Notes under the pieces: model-generated
Told to the model about the DNA's origin: nothing
Seen by the model: only the letters and a program-made list of their open reading frames with translations
The model's database searches: none
Part shown: positions 43,163-52,440 of the stretch, in pieces
How positions within the stretch are numbered: the stretch's first letter is position 1
How the letters are laid out: the number at the start of each line of letters is the position of its first letter
Translations under genes and position numbers: made by a program
Assembly: GCA_026393755.1 (NCBI GenBank)
Contig: JAPKZO010000018.1
Location: 35,418-99,417 of the forward strand
DNA: 64,000 nucleotides
DNA from: Acidobacteriota bacterium
Lineage (GTDB): Bacteria; Acidobacteriota; Vicinamibacteria; Vicinamibacterales; JAKQTR01
Direction of reading: 5' to 3'

Positions 43163-44686
43163 TTACCGCCGCGAACCGATAATCACTCGCCGGCCGTCGT
43201 ATGCTGGTTCCACCGAGCCCTTCTTCTTCACGTACTCGGTCACGACATCGAGCCTGTTCCGGCCGGTGTTCTCCTGCGTGATCCCCTTCAGCGCGACGCC
43301 GGCGAAGTAGGAGTTGGTCGCGCCCGCATACGTCTTCTCGTCGTCGAGCGGCTGACCGTTGATCGTCACATCGGCGAGTTTGCCCGAGACCAGACGGTAT
43401 CGCAGGCCCGACACGTACGGCGTGTAGCGGCTGAGGATGTCGCGGATCTGGCGCCCGGTCGCCTTGAACGTGATCACGGTGTTGTCGAATGGATCCATCG
43501 TCACCAGATCGGCCCGCGTAATCGGTCCCGACACGAGCGGTGCGCGCACGCCCCCGACGTTCTCCAGTTCGAACTCCGCACCCACCATCTCGCGAACCGC
43601 GTCGGCCACCAGGTTGTAGGGGGCCTCGTCATCGCCGCGCGTGCTGAAGTCGGCCACCGCCTGTCCGACCACCTGGCCAAACCGCTGCGCAATGGGCTGC
43701 CAGAACTTGTCCACCACCGCTGCGACGGTCGGATCCGCGGCGATGGCCTCGGTGATTGGCAGCAGCCGTTCACGGTAGCGATCGACCGACCAGGATCCGT
43801 TCGCGCCCCGGCGGAAGAGCAGATCCAGGCGGCCCAGTTCGCCGCCCCACTGGAAGGCCTGAACGATGATCGTGCCGTTGACGTCATCAACCTTGAGATC
43901 GTCGGAGTGCCAGACGAATTCGCCGACGGGCAGGCGGGAATGCGAATGACCGCCGACGATCACATCGAGTCCGGGCACCTCAGCCGCGAGCCTGTTGTCC
44001 AGTTCCTCGCCGCAGTGCGAGATGAGGATGACGATATCGGCCTGGCTCCGGAGCGTCTTCACCACATCCTTCGCGGTGGCGATCTCGTCCAGGACGTCGA
44101 TGCCTTCTTTGCCGGCGGGATATGGCGCAGCCTCGCGCGTCACCATGCCGAACAACCCGACACGCACGGTGCCGATCTTCTCGATTCGCCACGGCTGACC
44201 GATGGGCTTGCGCGTGGCCCGGTCCACCGCATTGGCCATCAGAATCGGATATTTCGCCAGACCCACCAGCTTCCTGGTCTGGGCCATCGGGTTGTTGAAT
44301 TCGTGGTTGCCGATGGTCGCGAAGTTGTATCCAGCCGCGTTCATGGCAGCCACGTCCGCTTCACCGTGGTACTCGGTCGAGAACGGCGTGCCGTCCGAGA
44401 AATCGCCGGCGTCAATCAACCACACGGGAATCTTCTTCCTGGCCAGATCGGCGCGAATCGCTGCCGCCAGCGTCGCGCGCCTGGCGATGCCGCCGATGTT
44501 CCGCTTCTCCTTCAACCTGGCTTCCTCAGACCCCTGGGCGACGACGGTCGGGTAGCTGAAAGGCAGCAGATGACCGTGTGTGTCGTTGGTGTGAAGGATG
44601 GTGAGGCTCGCCGTGGTCTGGGCCATGGAGAGCGCAGGCACCGACAGCGCCAGGACGAGAGCAGCAACAAGCGAGCGTCTGGTCAC
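43163..44686 (-). CDS. Periplasmic 5'-nucleotidase / 2',3'-cyclic phosphodiesterase-like
   Basis: A 507-residue exported metallophosphatase. After a signal peptide (about 1-22, ending SMAQ) come ILHTNDTHGHLLPF (Asp/His metal ligands), LIDAGDFSDGTPFSTEYHGEADV, ATIGNHEFN (Asn-His), VILISHCGEELDN and VGGHSHSRLP. The C-terminal domain (about 330-500) with the FENVGG / LSRYTPYVSGLRYR region binds substrate. This is the UshA/CD73 family that hydrolyses nucleotides in the periplasm. GTG 44686 has GAGGTG five bases before it. It converges with the Memo gene (13-base gap). Confidence 0.88.
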   Translation of the reverse strand: MTRRSLVAALVLALSVPALSMAQTTASLTILHTNDTHGHLLPFSYPTVVAQGSEEARLKEKRNIGGIARRATLAAAIRADLARKKIPVWLIDAGDFSDGTPFSTEYHGEADVAAMNAAGYNFATIGNHEFNNPMAQTRKLVGLAKYPILMANAVDRATRKPIGQPWRIEKIGTVRVGLFGMVTREAAPYPAGKEGIDVLDEIATAKDVVKTLRSQADIVILISHCGEELDNRLAAEVPGLDVIVGGHSHSRLPVGEFVWHSDDLKVDDVNGTIIVQAFQWGGELGRLDLLFRRGANGSWSVDRYRERLLPITEAIAADPTVAAVVDKFWQPIAQRFGQVVGQAVADFSTRGDDEAPYNLVADAVREMVGAEFELENVGGVRAPLVSGPITRADLVTMDPFDNTVITFKATGRQIRDILSRYTPYVSGLRYRLVSGKLADVTINGQPLDDEKTYAGATNSYFAGVALKGITQENTGRNRLDVVTEYVKKKGSVEPAYDGRRVIIGSRR

Positions 44687-44792
44687 GGGTTCACCTCAAC
44701 ACAGAAACAGAGACTTCGGAGACACTGCTCGAAAACAACTAGCCCGGTTATTCTATCGAATTCCCGGCTGTGCTACCGTGGACGCCAATTCT

Positions 44793-45710
44793 ATGCAACT
44801 CCTGCTGACGATTCTCGCAGACGACATCCTGCCCATCTTTTTGATTGCCGGCGTCGGGTTCGTTCTCGCTAGACGATTCCGCATCGACGTGCGCGTCCTG
44901 TCCCGTGTGACGCTCAACGCGCTGGCGCCCTGCCTGGTGTTCAATCTGATCGTCACCAGCCATCTGAGCGCCGGCGAATTCGGGCGGATCGTCGCCTTTA
45001 CGCTGCTGCTGGTCGCGTCGCTCGGGGTGGTCGCCCGTGTGGCCGCCATCCCGTTCAGGCTTGATCGGCCGGGACTTGCCGCATTCCTCATCGTCGTGAT
45101 GTTCTCGAACGCCGGCAACTACGGACTGTCCGTCGTGCTGTTCGCGTTCGGCCGCGATGTCCTGGCCCGTGCGGTCGTGTACTTCGTGACGAGCGCGATG
45201 TTGATGTACTCGGTGGGCATCGTCGTCGCGTCGAGCGGCCGGAGCAGCATCGGACGCGCCGCGCAAGGCCTCTTGAAGGTGCCGGCCATGTGGGGTCTGG
45301 TGGCCGCGGTTCTGGTGGTGTGGACCGGGGTGCGCCTGCCAACCGGCGTGGAACGGCCGATCGAACTCCTGAGTGCCGCCGCCATCCCGACGATGCTGCT
45401 GGTGCTGGGGATGCAGCTCGAGCGAAGCGCCTGGCCCGCGCGTCCGGGACTGGTGGCCGCCGCCTCCGTGCTGACCCTGGCGGTGACTCCGGTGCTGGGG
45501 TTTGCGCTTGCGGCGCTGCTCGGTCTGACGGGCGGCGCCAGGCAGGCCGTCATCGTGGAGTCCGCGATGCCGAGCGCGGTGATTACCACCATCCTGGCGC
45601 TCGAGTTTGACGTGGCGCCGACGTTTGTAACGGCCGTCGTCGTGGTGACCACGGCGGTGAGTCCGTTGACCGTGGCCCTCGTGATTGCGCTGCTGCAGTC
45701 CGGCTACTAG
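44793..45710 (+). CDS. AEC-family transporter (auxin-efflux-carrier-like)
   Basis: A 305-residue protein with about ten helices. Characteristic elements: LPIFLIAGVGFVLARRFRIDVRVLSRVTLNALAPCLVF (first repeat), MFSNAGNYGLSVVLFAFG (the NAGN/G motif) and ESAMPSAVITTILALEFD near the end. Bacterial members move malate or other carboxylates. ATG 44793 begins the family-like stretch; a GTG five codons upstream (44778) is an alternative. It diverges from the 5'-nucleotidase gene. Confidence 0.87.
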   Translation: MQLLLTILADDILPIFLIAGVGFVLARRFRIDVRVLSRVTLNALAPCLVFNLIVTSHLSAGEFGRIVAFTLLLVASLGVVARVAAIPFRLDRPGLAAFLIVVMFSNAGNYGLSVVLFAFGRDVLARAVVYFVTSAMLMYSVGIVVASSGRSSIGRAAQGLLKVPAMWGLVAAVLVVWTGVRLPTGVERPIELLSAAAIPTMLLVLGMQLERSAWPARPGLVAAASVLTLAVTPVLGFALAALLGLTGGARQAVIVESAMPSAVITTILALEFDVAPTFVTAVVVVTTAVSPLTVALVIALLQSGY

Positions 45711-45756
45711 CGACGAATTCTGCAGGGTTGCCGAACGCTTGTTCGGGAATGTTTCG

Positions 45757-45785
45757 CTGACAATTTGCGCCGTCTTTTGTATAGT
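45757..45785 (+). promoter_or_regulatory. Sigma70-type promoter of the TonB-receptor gene
   Basis: CTGACA (45757-45762), 17 bases, TATAGT (45780-45785), each five of six consensus matches. Predicted start about 45792, leaving a leader of about 133 bases. A 7-bp hairpin CTGTCGC/GCGACAG (45796-45816) lies at the very 5' end of the leader. No cobalamin or other named riboswitch was recognised in it. Confidence 0.6.
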
Positions 45786-45924
45786 GGCACGGTTACTGTC
45801 GCGAGGCGTGCGACAGCTTCTGCCAACACTCTGGTTTATGGACCCGATCCTGCGACCCCAAGCGCGGGAAGGGTGGCGCCCCCGGGTGCCCGGAAGGATT
45901 GTCTTGTTTCAAGAGGAGGTCCGA

Positions 45925-48162
45925 ATGGCGTCCCGTGCACTCGCCGTCCTGCTGACAGTACTGACGGCGTCGGTCCCAGCGTTTGCCCAGAATTTGCCCT
46001 CGCCGGCACCGGTGGCGTCGGAGGCCTTGACGCAGGCCGCGCAACAGGCGCCGCCTCCGGTTGCCAAGCCCGGCATGACCGAAGCCGAGCAGCAGAAGGA
46101 GAAAGAGAAGAAGGACAAGGAAGCCCAGACGCCGAAGTTCGAGGAACAGATCGTCGTCACGGCTTCCAAGGTTGAACAGCAGCTGGTCAACGCGCCGGCG
46201 ACGGTCAGCGTCATCACCGCCCAGACGCTGGCGACCAAGTCGGCAGCCGATTACGCGGGGCTGTTTCGCGCGGTGGCCGGTGTCAACGTGTCCCAGACGT
46301 CGGCGCGCGATCTGAATATCACGAGCCGCGGCGCGACCAACACGCTGTCCACGGGGCAGTTGGCGTTGATTGACGGCCGAAGCGTGTATCTCGATTTCTT
46401 CGGGTTCGTCGGCTGGGACTTTCTGCCGTTGAACTTCAACGAAGTCAAGCAGATTGAAGTCGTGCGCGGGCCGGCATCGGCCGTCTGGGGCGCCAACGCG
46501 ATGAGCGGCGTGGTGAACGTCATCACGAAGTCGCCGCGCGAGATGAAGGGGACGACCGTCACGATGGGGTTCGGGACCTTCGATCGGACGACTCCCGGCC
46601 AGACATCCGATCCGGGCGCCGGGAGCTCGTTTTACACGAGCCTCAGCCATGGAGGCGTGATCAACCAGGAGTGGTCCTACAAGCTGTCGCTCGGGTACGT
46701 CGGGCAGGACGCGTTCGCGCGGCCAGTCGGCACCATCGACAACGCGTACAAGTCCGCGTACCCGTCGTACGTCAACACTGGCACGAGTCAGCCGAAGGTC
46801 GACGCGCGGGTGGACTACGACTTTCCTGATGGCCAGTCTCGCTTGACCTTCGGCGGTGGCTATGGCGGCACGAGCGGGATCGTCTACACGGGCATCGGGC
46901 CGTTCGACATCAAGAAGGGATCCGGCGTGGCCTATGGACGCGTGGACTATTCGCGCGGGGGACTCAGAGTGCAGGCGTTTACCAACATCCTGAACGGCGA
47001 TTCGCCGGCGATGCTCACCGTGGGCCTCGACGGTAAGCCCATCCAGTTCCTCTTCAAGACCTACACCTACGATCTGTCGGCCTCGAATATCTCGACGATC
47101 GGGACACACCACGTCATCAGCTACGGCGGAAACGTGCGGTACAGCACGTTTGACCTTTCGGTGGCGAAGGGCGGCTCGTCGCGCAACGAGCAGGGCGCGT
47201 ATCTGCAGGACGAGATTTTCCTGAGCCCCCATTTCCGCTGGCTGGTCGGGGCCAGGATCGATCGGTTCGACGTGCTGAAGAAGGCGGTCATCTCGCCGCG
47301 CACGACGTTCATGATCAAGCCGAGCGAGCAGCATACGTTCCGCCTGTCGTACAACCAGGCGTATCGGGCGCCGTCGCTGGTCAACAACTACCTCGACACG
47401 GCGATCTTGCAGCAGATCGACCTGGGGTTACTCAGTCCTACGTTGGCCGGCCGGGTGTTCACGTTCCCGATGCCGGCTCAGGGCAACACGGATCTGGTAC
47501 AGACCTCGCTCCAGGCGTATGAGATCGGGTACACGGGGACGTTCGCCCAACGCGTGCAGATCAGCTTCGCGTGGTACTACAACGACACGAAGGACGACAT
47601 GCTCTTCCAGGCGAATCAGGCCTACAGTTCGACGAACGTACCGCCCGGCTGGCCGCTACCCACGTCGTATCTGGACCTGATGGCCTCGCTCGGCAAACCG
47701 TTGCCGTCCCACTACACCTATCTCAACAAGGGGCGGCTCAAAGCCACCGGCGTGGAGATGGGCTTCGATGCGGTGCTGGCGAAGGGTGTGAGCGCGTATG
47801 CGAACTACTCGTATCAGCCGGATCCCAAGCCCTCCGGCGCCAACTACACCATCGCCGACGTCAACCTGCCACCCCGCAATCGGGCCAACGCGGGCCTCAA
47901 CTTCGTGCTCGACCGCTTCGTGGGCTCCGCGTCGGTGTCCTATCAGGACAAGGCGTACTGGAAGGACGTGCTGGCCCCGCTGTACATCGGCTGGACCAAG
48001 GCGTTCACGAGCGTCAATGGCAGCTTCGGCGTCAAGTGGGCGGGCGGCAAGTTGACCACCACGGTGAAGGCGAACAACATCTTCAACCAGAACATGCAGC
48101 AGCACGTATTCGGTGACATCATCAAACGGCAGATCGTTGGCGAGGCGCGGATCACCTTCTAG
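45925..48162 (+). CDS. TonB-dependent receptor
   Basis: A 745-residue outer-membrane receptor. Signal peptide about 1-23 (ending PAFAQ), a Lys/Glu-rich spacer, the plug domain (FEEQIVVTASKVEQQLVNAP; NTLSTGQLALIDGRSVYLDFFG; IEVVRGPASAVWGANAMSGVVNVIT) and a 22-strand barrel ending in the aromatic-terminated GEARITF. The ATG at 45925 has AGGAGG five bases upstream. Substrate not inferable; such receptors import siderophores, vitamin B12 or glycans. No TonB box was picked out with confidence. A short leader with a hairpin precedes it. Confidence 0.92.
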   Translation: MASRALAVLLTVLTASVPAFAQNLPSPAPVASEALTQAAQQAPPPVAKPGMTEAEQQKEKEKKDKEAQTPKFEEQIVVTASKVEQQLVNAPATVSVITAQTLATKSAADYAGLFRAVAGVNVSQTSARDLNITSRGATNTLSTGQLALIDGRSVYLDFFGFVGWDFLPLNFNEVKQIEVVRGPASAVWGANAMSGVVNVITKSPREMKGTTVTMGFGTFDRTTPGQTSDPGAGSSFYTSLSHGGVINQEWSYKLSLGYVGQDAFARPVGTIDNAYKSAYPSYVNTGTSQPKVDARVDYDFPDGQSRLTFGGGYGGTSGIVYTGIGPFDIKKGSGVAYGRVDYSRGGLRVQAFTNILNGDSPAMLTVGLDGKPIQFLFKTYTYDLSASNISTIGTHHVISYGGNVRYSTFDLSVAKGGSSRNEQGAYLQDEIFLSPHFRWLVGARIDRFDVLKKAVISPRTTFMIKPSEQHTFRLSYNQAYRAPSLVNNYLDTAILQQIDLGLLSPTLAGRVFTFPMPAQGNTDLVQTSLQAYEIGYTGTFAQRVQISFAWYYNDTKDDMLFQANQAYSSTNVPPGWPLPTSYLDLMASLGKPLPSHYTYLNKGRLKATGVEMGFDAVLAKGVSAYANYSYQPDPKPSGANYTIADVNLPPRNRANAGLNFVLDRFVGSASVSYQDKAYWKDVLAPLYIGWTKAFTSVNGSFGVKWAGGKLTTTVKANNIFNQNMQQHVFGDIIKRQIVGEARITF

Positions 48163-48182
48163 CCGTTGGTTCGAGCGGCTAG

Positions 48183-48209
48183 CCCGCCGAAGCCTTGGCG
48201 AAGGCGGGT
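48183..48209. repeat. REP-family imperfect hairpin (copy 1)
   Basis: CCCGCC-GAAGCC-TTGGCGAA-GGCGGG, downstream of the TonB-receptor stop. It shares the core GCC..AGCC...GGCGAAGGCGG with copies at 57034-57059 and 60356-60392. A direct repeat GGTTCGAGCGGCT flanks it (48168 and 48214). May act as a terminator. Confidence 0.55.
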
Positions 48210-48295
48210 ACCGGGTTCGAGCGGCTGACCAGGCCGAAGCGGTGATGCCGAAGGGGGCCGCGTAGGCGGGCAGCCAGTCTCTGTTGCATACTTCA

Positions 48296-48332
48296 CGGGC
48301 CGTGGGTGGGGAGACCCCTTGTCCACGGCCCG
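48296..48332 (+). promoter_or_regulatory. Strong leader hairpin before the APC permease
   Basis: CGGGCCGTGG (48296-48305) and its exact complement CCACGGCCCG (48323-48332), 17-base loop that itself contains a GGGG..CCCC nested stem. It is about 53 bases upstream of the GTG start. Followed by TTCGTTGTTT. It could be a terminator for transcripts from upstream, an attenuator, or an unrecognised riboregulator. Confidence 0.45.
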
Positions 48333-48384
48333 TTCGTTGTTTGCGGGGGCGGCGGGAGCCCCTCGCTGACAGGAGAAACCGACG

Positions 48385-49737
48385 GTGACACACCGAATCG
48401 AGACGACTGGCTCGGACGGCGCCCCGCGGGAGCTGCCGCGGGTGCTCGGTTTCGTGGACGTCATGGGGATCCTGATCGGCACGGTCATCGGATCGGGGAT
48501 CTTCATCGTCCCGGCGGCCATCGCCGGCTACGTCCAGTCGCCAGTGCTCGTGATGACCGTGTGGATCGTCGGCGGCGTCCTGACGTTCTTCGGCGCACTG
48601 GCCTTCTCGGAACTGGGCGCGGCGTTCCCGCAGGCGGGCGGGATGTACGTGTATCTGCGCGAGGCGTACGGCAAGCCGATCGCCTTCCTGTTCGGATGGA
48701 CGCTCTTCCTCGTCATTGATTCGGGCGCGATCGCGACGCTGTCGATGGCGTTCGCCGAGAAGTACCTGCCGCAGTTTACCGGCCCGCTCTCGACGTTCGG
48801 CACCAAGTCGGTGGCCATCGTGCTGATCGCCACGCTCGTGGCGATCAACTACGCCGGCACACGGTGGGGCGCCCGGGTGCAGAACTTCCTGATGTTCATC
48901 AAGTTCGCCGCGATTCTGGCGGTGTCGATTGGCATCCTGGCGCTCGCGCACGGGCTACCGGCTAGATTCGTCGAGCCGCCGTCGCCCCCGATGACCGCTG
49001 CCCTGATCGGCGGGTTCGGCCTCGCGCTGCAGCGGGCGCTGTGGGCGTACAAGGGCTGGGAGGCCGTCAGCTTCAGCGCGGGGGAAATCAAGAATCCCGA
49101 ACGCAACATGCCGCTCGGCCTCTTCGCCGGGACCCTCGTCATCATCGCGCTCTATCTGGCCGCCAATCTTGCGTACCTCTATGTGCTGCCGTTCGACCGG
49201 CTCGTCGGCGCCCAGCGGGTGGCGAGCGAAGCCATGTCGGCGGCCGGGTTCGAGCTTGGCGCCACCGTGCTCGGGCTGGTCATCCTGTGCTCGATTACGG
49301 GAGCGGCCAACGGAAACATCCTGACCGCGCCGCGCGTGTTCTATGCGATGGCCCGCGATGGAGTGTTCTTCAAGCGTTTCGGCGACATCCATCCGCGATA
49401 CCTCACGCCCCACATCTCGATTCTGGCGACCGGACTCTGGGCGATGGTGCTGAGCGTCAGCGGAACGTTTGGCACGCTGGCCGACTTCGTCGTCTTCGGC
49501 CAGTGGATCTTCTTCGGCCTGACAGTGGCAGCCGTCATCGTGCTGCGCCGCACACGTCCGGACCTGCCCAGGCCTTATCGGACGTGGGGATATCCGGTGA
49601 CGCCGATCCTGTTTGTCCTGGCGGCCCTCTTCATCTCTGCGAACGCGCTGATCAGCCAGTTTGCCAACGCGATGTACGGGCTGGGGATTATTCTGCTCGG
49701 TGTGCCCGCCTACCTGTTCTGGCGGAGTCGTGCATAG
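48385..49737 (+). CDS. APC-superfamily amino-acid permease
   Basis: A 450-residue 12-helix transporter. The helix-1 motif IGTVIGSGIFIVPAAIAGY has the GSGIF sequence that binds the substrate amino group, and helix 3 contains ALAFSELGAAFPQAGGMYVYLREAYG, the consensus amphipathic region. Similar to the LAT/basic branch of the APC family. GTG 48385 is preceded by AGGAG. It is followed by a different module (cytochrome/FeS/NrfD) and preceded by the hairpin leader above. Confidence 0.9.
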   Translation: MTHRIETTGSDGAPRELPRVLGFVDVMGILIGTVIGSGIFIVPAAIAGYVQSPVLVMTVWIVGGVLTFFGALAFSELGAAFPQAGGMYVYLREAYGKPIAFLFGWTLFLVIDSGAIATLSMAFAEKYLPQFTGPLSTFGTKSVAIVLIATLVAINYAGTRWGARVQNFLMFIKFAAILAVSIGILALAHGLPARFVEPPSPPMTAALIGGFGLALQRALWAYKGWEAVSFSAGEIKNPERNMPLGLFAGTLVIIALYLAANLAYLYVLPFDRLVGAQRVASEAMSAAGFELGATVLGLVILCSITGAANGNILTAPRVFYAMARDGVFFKRFGDIHPRYLTPHISILATGLWAMVLSVSGTFGTLADFVVFGQWIFFGLTVAAVIVLRRTRPDLPRPYRTWGYPVTPILFVLAALFISANALISQFANAMYGLGIILLGVPAYLFWRSRA

Positions 49738-49852
49738 ACGGGGTTCGGGATTGGGAGTTGCAAGATAGAATGCCTGTCTCGACCGGAATTGCCGATTTTC
49801 GTCATCGGAGCCTGTGGCCCCGGTCGGACGATTTGTACCTTCGGAGGTTGTG

Positions 49853-50323
49853 ATGGAGCCTCGCCCTAGCGACTATCGCCATCTGGTTCGAATGGCTGGT
49901 CTGTTCCTCGTCGGCATCATGATGTTTCTTCTGCTGCGGTCGATTTTCGTGCCGAAGAACTACGGCCTGCTGGGCCCCTATAATCCAGGGGCCCTTCAGC
50001 AGAACATGGATCGCCCGCTGAAGTTCGCCGGACAGGCAGCCTGCATGATGTGCCACACGGAACAGGCGGACATCCGCGCGAAAGGACGGCACGCCAAGGT
50101 GGCGTGCGAGTCGTGCCACGGGGCGCTCGCGTCACACGCGCAAGCCGACGATCCGGCGAAGTCGAAACCCCAGAGGCCGGATCCGCGCAAGACCTGCATC
50201 ATTTGCCACACCGCGAGCATCTCCAAACCCAAGACGTTCCCTCAGGTGGATCCGGCCGAACACGCACCCGAAGGCCCGTGCACGGCGTGCCACGTCCAGC
50301 CGCACAACCCGAAGATCTCCTGA
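49853..50323 (+). CDS. Membrane-anchored tetraheme c-type cytochrome
   Basis: A 156-residue protein with one N-terminal helix (MAGLFLVGIMMFLLLRSIFV, about 11-30) and four CXXCH heme sites: CMMCH, CESCH, CIICH and CTACH, spaced through the remaining 100 residues. Heme distal histidines may include HAK and HAQ positions. It is the first gene of an operon with an FeS protein (12-base gap) and an NrfD-like protein, so it likely passes electrons between the quinone pool and a periplasmic partner. ATG 49853 has GGAGG six bases upstream. Confidence 0.88.
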   Translation: MEPRPSDYRHLVRMAGLFLVGIMMFLLLRSIFVPKNYGLLGPYNPGALQQNMDRPLKFAGQAACMMCHTEQADIRAKGRHAKVACESCHGALASHAQADDPAKSKPQRPDPRKTCIICHTASISKPKTFPQVDPAEHAPEGPCTACHVQPHNPKIS

Positions 50324-50335
50324 CGAGGTACCGCG

Positions 50336-51100
50336 ATGAACCAGGACCGACGAACCTTTCTCGGACAGACCGGCAAGTGTCTCATCCTCACCGCCTCGGC
50401 CGCGCTGGCCTGGGAGCACGTGCTGGCTGGCACGCCGGAGAGCGCGCCGAATTACAACACCAACGACCATTGGTGGGGGATGGCGATCGACATCGAGAAG
50501 TGCATCGGCTGCGGGACGTGCGTGCGCGCCTGCAAGACGGAGAACGATGTGCTGCTCGAAGACGGCAATTTCCGGACGTGGGTGGAACGCTACGTCGTCG
50601 ACACGGCCGATCTCGATCACCCTCGCGTCGAATCGCCGAATGGCGGCTACGCCGGGTTCCACGAGCACGAGGTGACCGGCGCGAACCTCAAGATGTTCTT
50701 CGTGCCCAAGCTGTGCAACCACTGCGAGCATTCGCCGTGCGTGCAGGTCTGCCCGGTGGGCGCCACCTTCGAGAGTCCGGACGGCGTCGTGCTGGTCGAC
50801 AAGACCTACTGCCTCGGCTGCCGGTACTGCGTGCAGGCGTGTCCGTACGGCTGCCGCTTCATCGACCGGCGGACCGAGACGGTCGACAAGTGCTCGCTCT
50901 GCTATCACCGGATTACCAGGGGCCTGACCACCGCGTGTTGCGAGACGTGCCCGACCGGCGCCCGCACACTGGCGGATCTGAAGGACCCCAAGGATCCGAT
51001 CCACGCGTTTCTCCGCGACCACAAGGTGCAGGTGTTGAAGCCCCAGATGGCCACGGGTTCCAAGGTGTACTACAACGGCCTCGACGGCTCGGTCCGGTAG
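50336..51100 (+). CDS. Four-cluster [4Fe-4S] ferredoxin-like subunit (HybA/NrfC/DmsB type)
   Basis: A 254-residue periplasmic iron-sulfur protein. The N-terminus RRTFLGQTGKCLILTASAALA is a Tat signal with twin Arg. Four cluster-binding Cys groups are visible: CIGCGTCVRAC, CNHCEHSPCVQVCP, CLGCRYCVQACPYGC and CSLCYH...CCETCP. This is the electron-transfer subunit of CISM complexes; it sits between the cytochrome and the NrfD gene. A catalytic molybdopterin subunit is absent from the operon. Confidence 0.92.
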   Translation: MNQDRRTFLGQTGKCLILTASAALAWEHVLAGTPESAPNYNTNDHWWGMAIDIEKCIGCGTCVRACKTENDVLLEDGNFRTWVERYVVDTADLDHPRVESPNGGYAGFHEHEVTGANLKMFFVPKLCNHCEHSPCVQVCPVGATFESPDGVVLVDKTYCLGCRYCVQACPYGCRFIDRRTETVDKCSLCYHRITRGLTTACCETCPTGARTLADLKDPKDPIHAFLRDHKVQVLKPQMATGSKVYYNGLDGSVR

Positions 51101-51112
51101 GAGACAACGACC

Positions 51113-52288
51113 ATGAACGGTGTGGAAGGGTTCATCTATCCGAACGAGCTCGAGTTGCAGTGGAGCGTGCTGATCGTCCTCTACCCGTTCATCACAGGGT
51201 TGGTGGCCGGCGCGTTCATCCTCGCCTCGCTCGAGCGCGTCTTCAATGTGCAGGCGGTCAAGCCCACCTACCGCCTGGCGCTGCTGACGGCATTGGCGTT
51301 CCTGCTGGTGGCGCCGCTGCCGCTGCAGCTGCATCTGGGACATCCCGAGCGATCACTCGAGATGTACCTGACGCCGCACACGACGTCGGCAATGGCGATG
51401 TTTGGCTTCGTCTATCTCTGGTACCTCATGGCGGTGCTCGTGCTCGAGATCTGGCTCGATTACCGCAAGGACATCGTCCTGAAATGGCGGGCCAGCCAGG
51501 GATGGCTGCGACTGGTCTACGGGGCGATGGCGCTCTGGTCCGACAACATCAGCGAGTCGGCGCTCAAGCTCGACGACCGGATCGGCAAGACGCTCACGGT
51601 CATCGGGATTCCGTCGGCGTTTCTGCTGCACGGCTACGTGGGGTTCATCTTCGGATCGATCAAGGCGAACCCGTGGTGGTCCACGCCGCTGATGCCGATC
51701 GTGTTCCTGTTCTCCGCCATCACGTCCGGGATCGCGTGCATTCTCCTGATGTACTTCGCGACGTGCTGGTACCGGAAGGTGACCGTCGACATGAAGTGCG
51801 TGGACACGATTGCCACGTACCTGTTCTACGCTTTCGTCGTCGATTTCACGCTCGAGATGGTGGATCTGATCCAGCGCATCTACGAGTCGGACGAGTCGTT
51901 CCGGGCGCTCGACTTCATGGTGAAGACCAAGCTGTTCACGTCGCAGATCGTCGTGCAGATCCTCATCGGGACCGTGCTGCCGATTGTGATGCTCGGCATC
52001 ACGCAGTTGGTCAGACTGAAGGAGCCCGCACGGCGCGCCATCTACGTGTTTGCCGGCATCCTCACCATGATCGGGATCTTTGCGATGCGGTGGAACGTCG
52101 TGATTGGCGGGCAGCTGTTCTCCAAGAGCTTCCTCGGCTATACCAGCTACAAGATGGAGTTCGCGACGCGCGAAGGGCTGCTGCCGGCCATTCTGCTGAT
52201 GCTCCTGCCATTCGCGATTCTGTGGGTGCTGATTCGCCTGCTGCCACCGTGGGGACACGACGAACAGCCGCAGATCAAGCAGGTCTGA
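51113..52288 (+). CDS. NrfD/PsrC-family quinol-interacting membrane subunit
   Basis: A 391-residue protein with about nine hydrophobic helices (LIVLYPFITGLVAGAFILASLERVF; LTALAFLLVAPLPLQLHLGHPERSL etc.), typical of NrfD/PsrC membrane subunits that exchange electrons with menaquinol. HLGHPERSLEM is the conserved motif between helices. It completes a cytochrome / FeS / NrfD unit with 12-base gaps. The complex may accept or donate electrons to an external partner, whose catalytic subunit must be elsewhere. Confidence 0.9.
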   Translation: MNGVEGFIYPNELELQWSVLIVLYPFITGLVAGAFILASLERVFNVQAVKPTYRLALLTALAFLLVAPLPLQLHLGHPERSLEMYLTPHTTSAMAMFGFVYLWYLMAVLVLEIWLDYRKDIVLKWRASQGWLRLVYGAMALWSDNISESALKLDDRIGKTLTVIGIPSAFLLHGYVGFIFGSIKANPWWSTPLMPIVFLFSAITSGIACILLMYFATCWYRKVTVDMKCVDTIATYLFYAFVVDFTLEMVDLIQRIYESDESFRALDFMVKTKLFTSQIVVQILIGTVLPIVMLGITQLVRLKEPARRAIYVFAGILTMIGIFAMRWNVVIGGQLFSKSFLGYTSYKMEFATREGLLPAILLMLLPFAILWVLIRLLPPWGHDEQPQIKQV

Positions 52289-52356
52289 CGGGCGGTGCGA
52301 CATCCTCGTCCGAAGGCGGCTCGAGTTGATGGCACCCGTGCGGCTCTTCTTCCGGT

Positions 52357-52380
52357 AGGGGCACGGCATGCCGTGCCCCT
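52357..52380. repeat. 24-bp perfect palindrome (GGGGCACGGCATGCCGTGCCCC type)
   Basis: AGGGGCACGGCA followed by its exact complement TGCCGTGCCCCT, between the NrfD and DUF2339-like genes. Sequences of this form recur in many unrelated bacterial genomes as an extragenic palindromic repeat; here it may also terminate the cytochrome operon. Confidence 0.7.
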
Positions 52381-52440
52381 GCGACTTCGGATTGCCCGGC
52401 GAGAGCAGTGAGTTCCGGGCACAGCTCTCAGGGAGGAATC

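Noticed and set aside
45792-45924. Cobalamin riboswitch in the TonB-receptor leader
   Set aside because: Leader too short and without the B12-box.
45793-47334. 513-residue minus-strand frame across the TonB receptor
   Set aside because: Arg/His-rich composition typical of an antisense shadow in GC-rich DNA; the plus-strand protein is clearly a TonB receptor.
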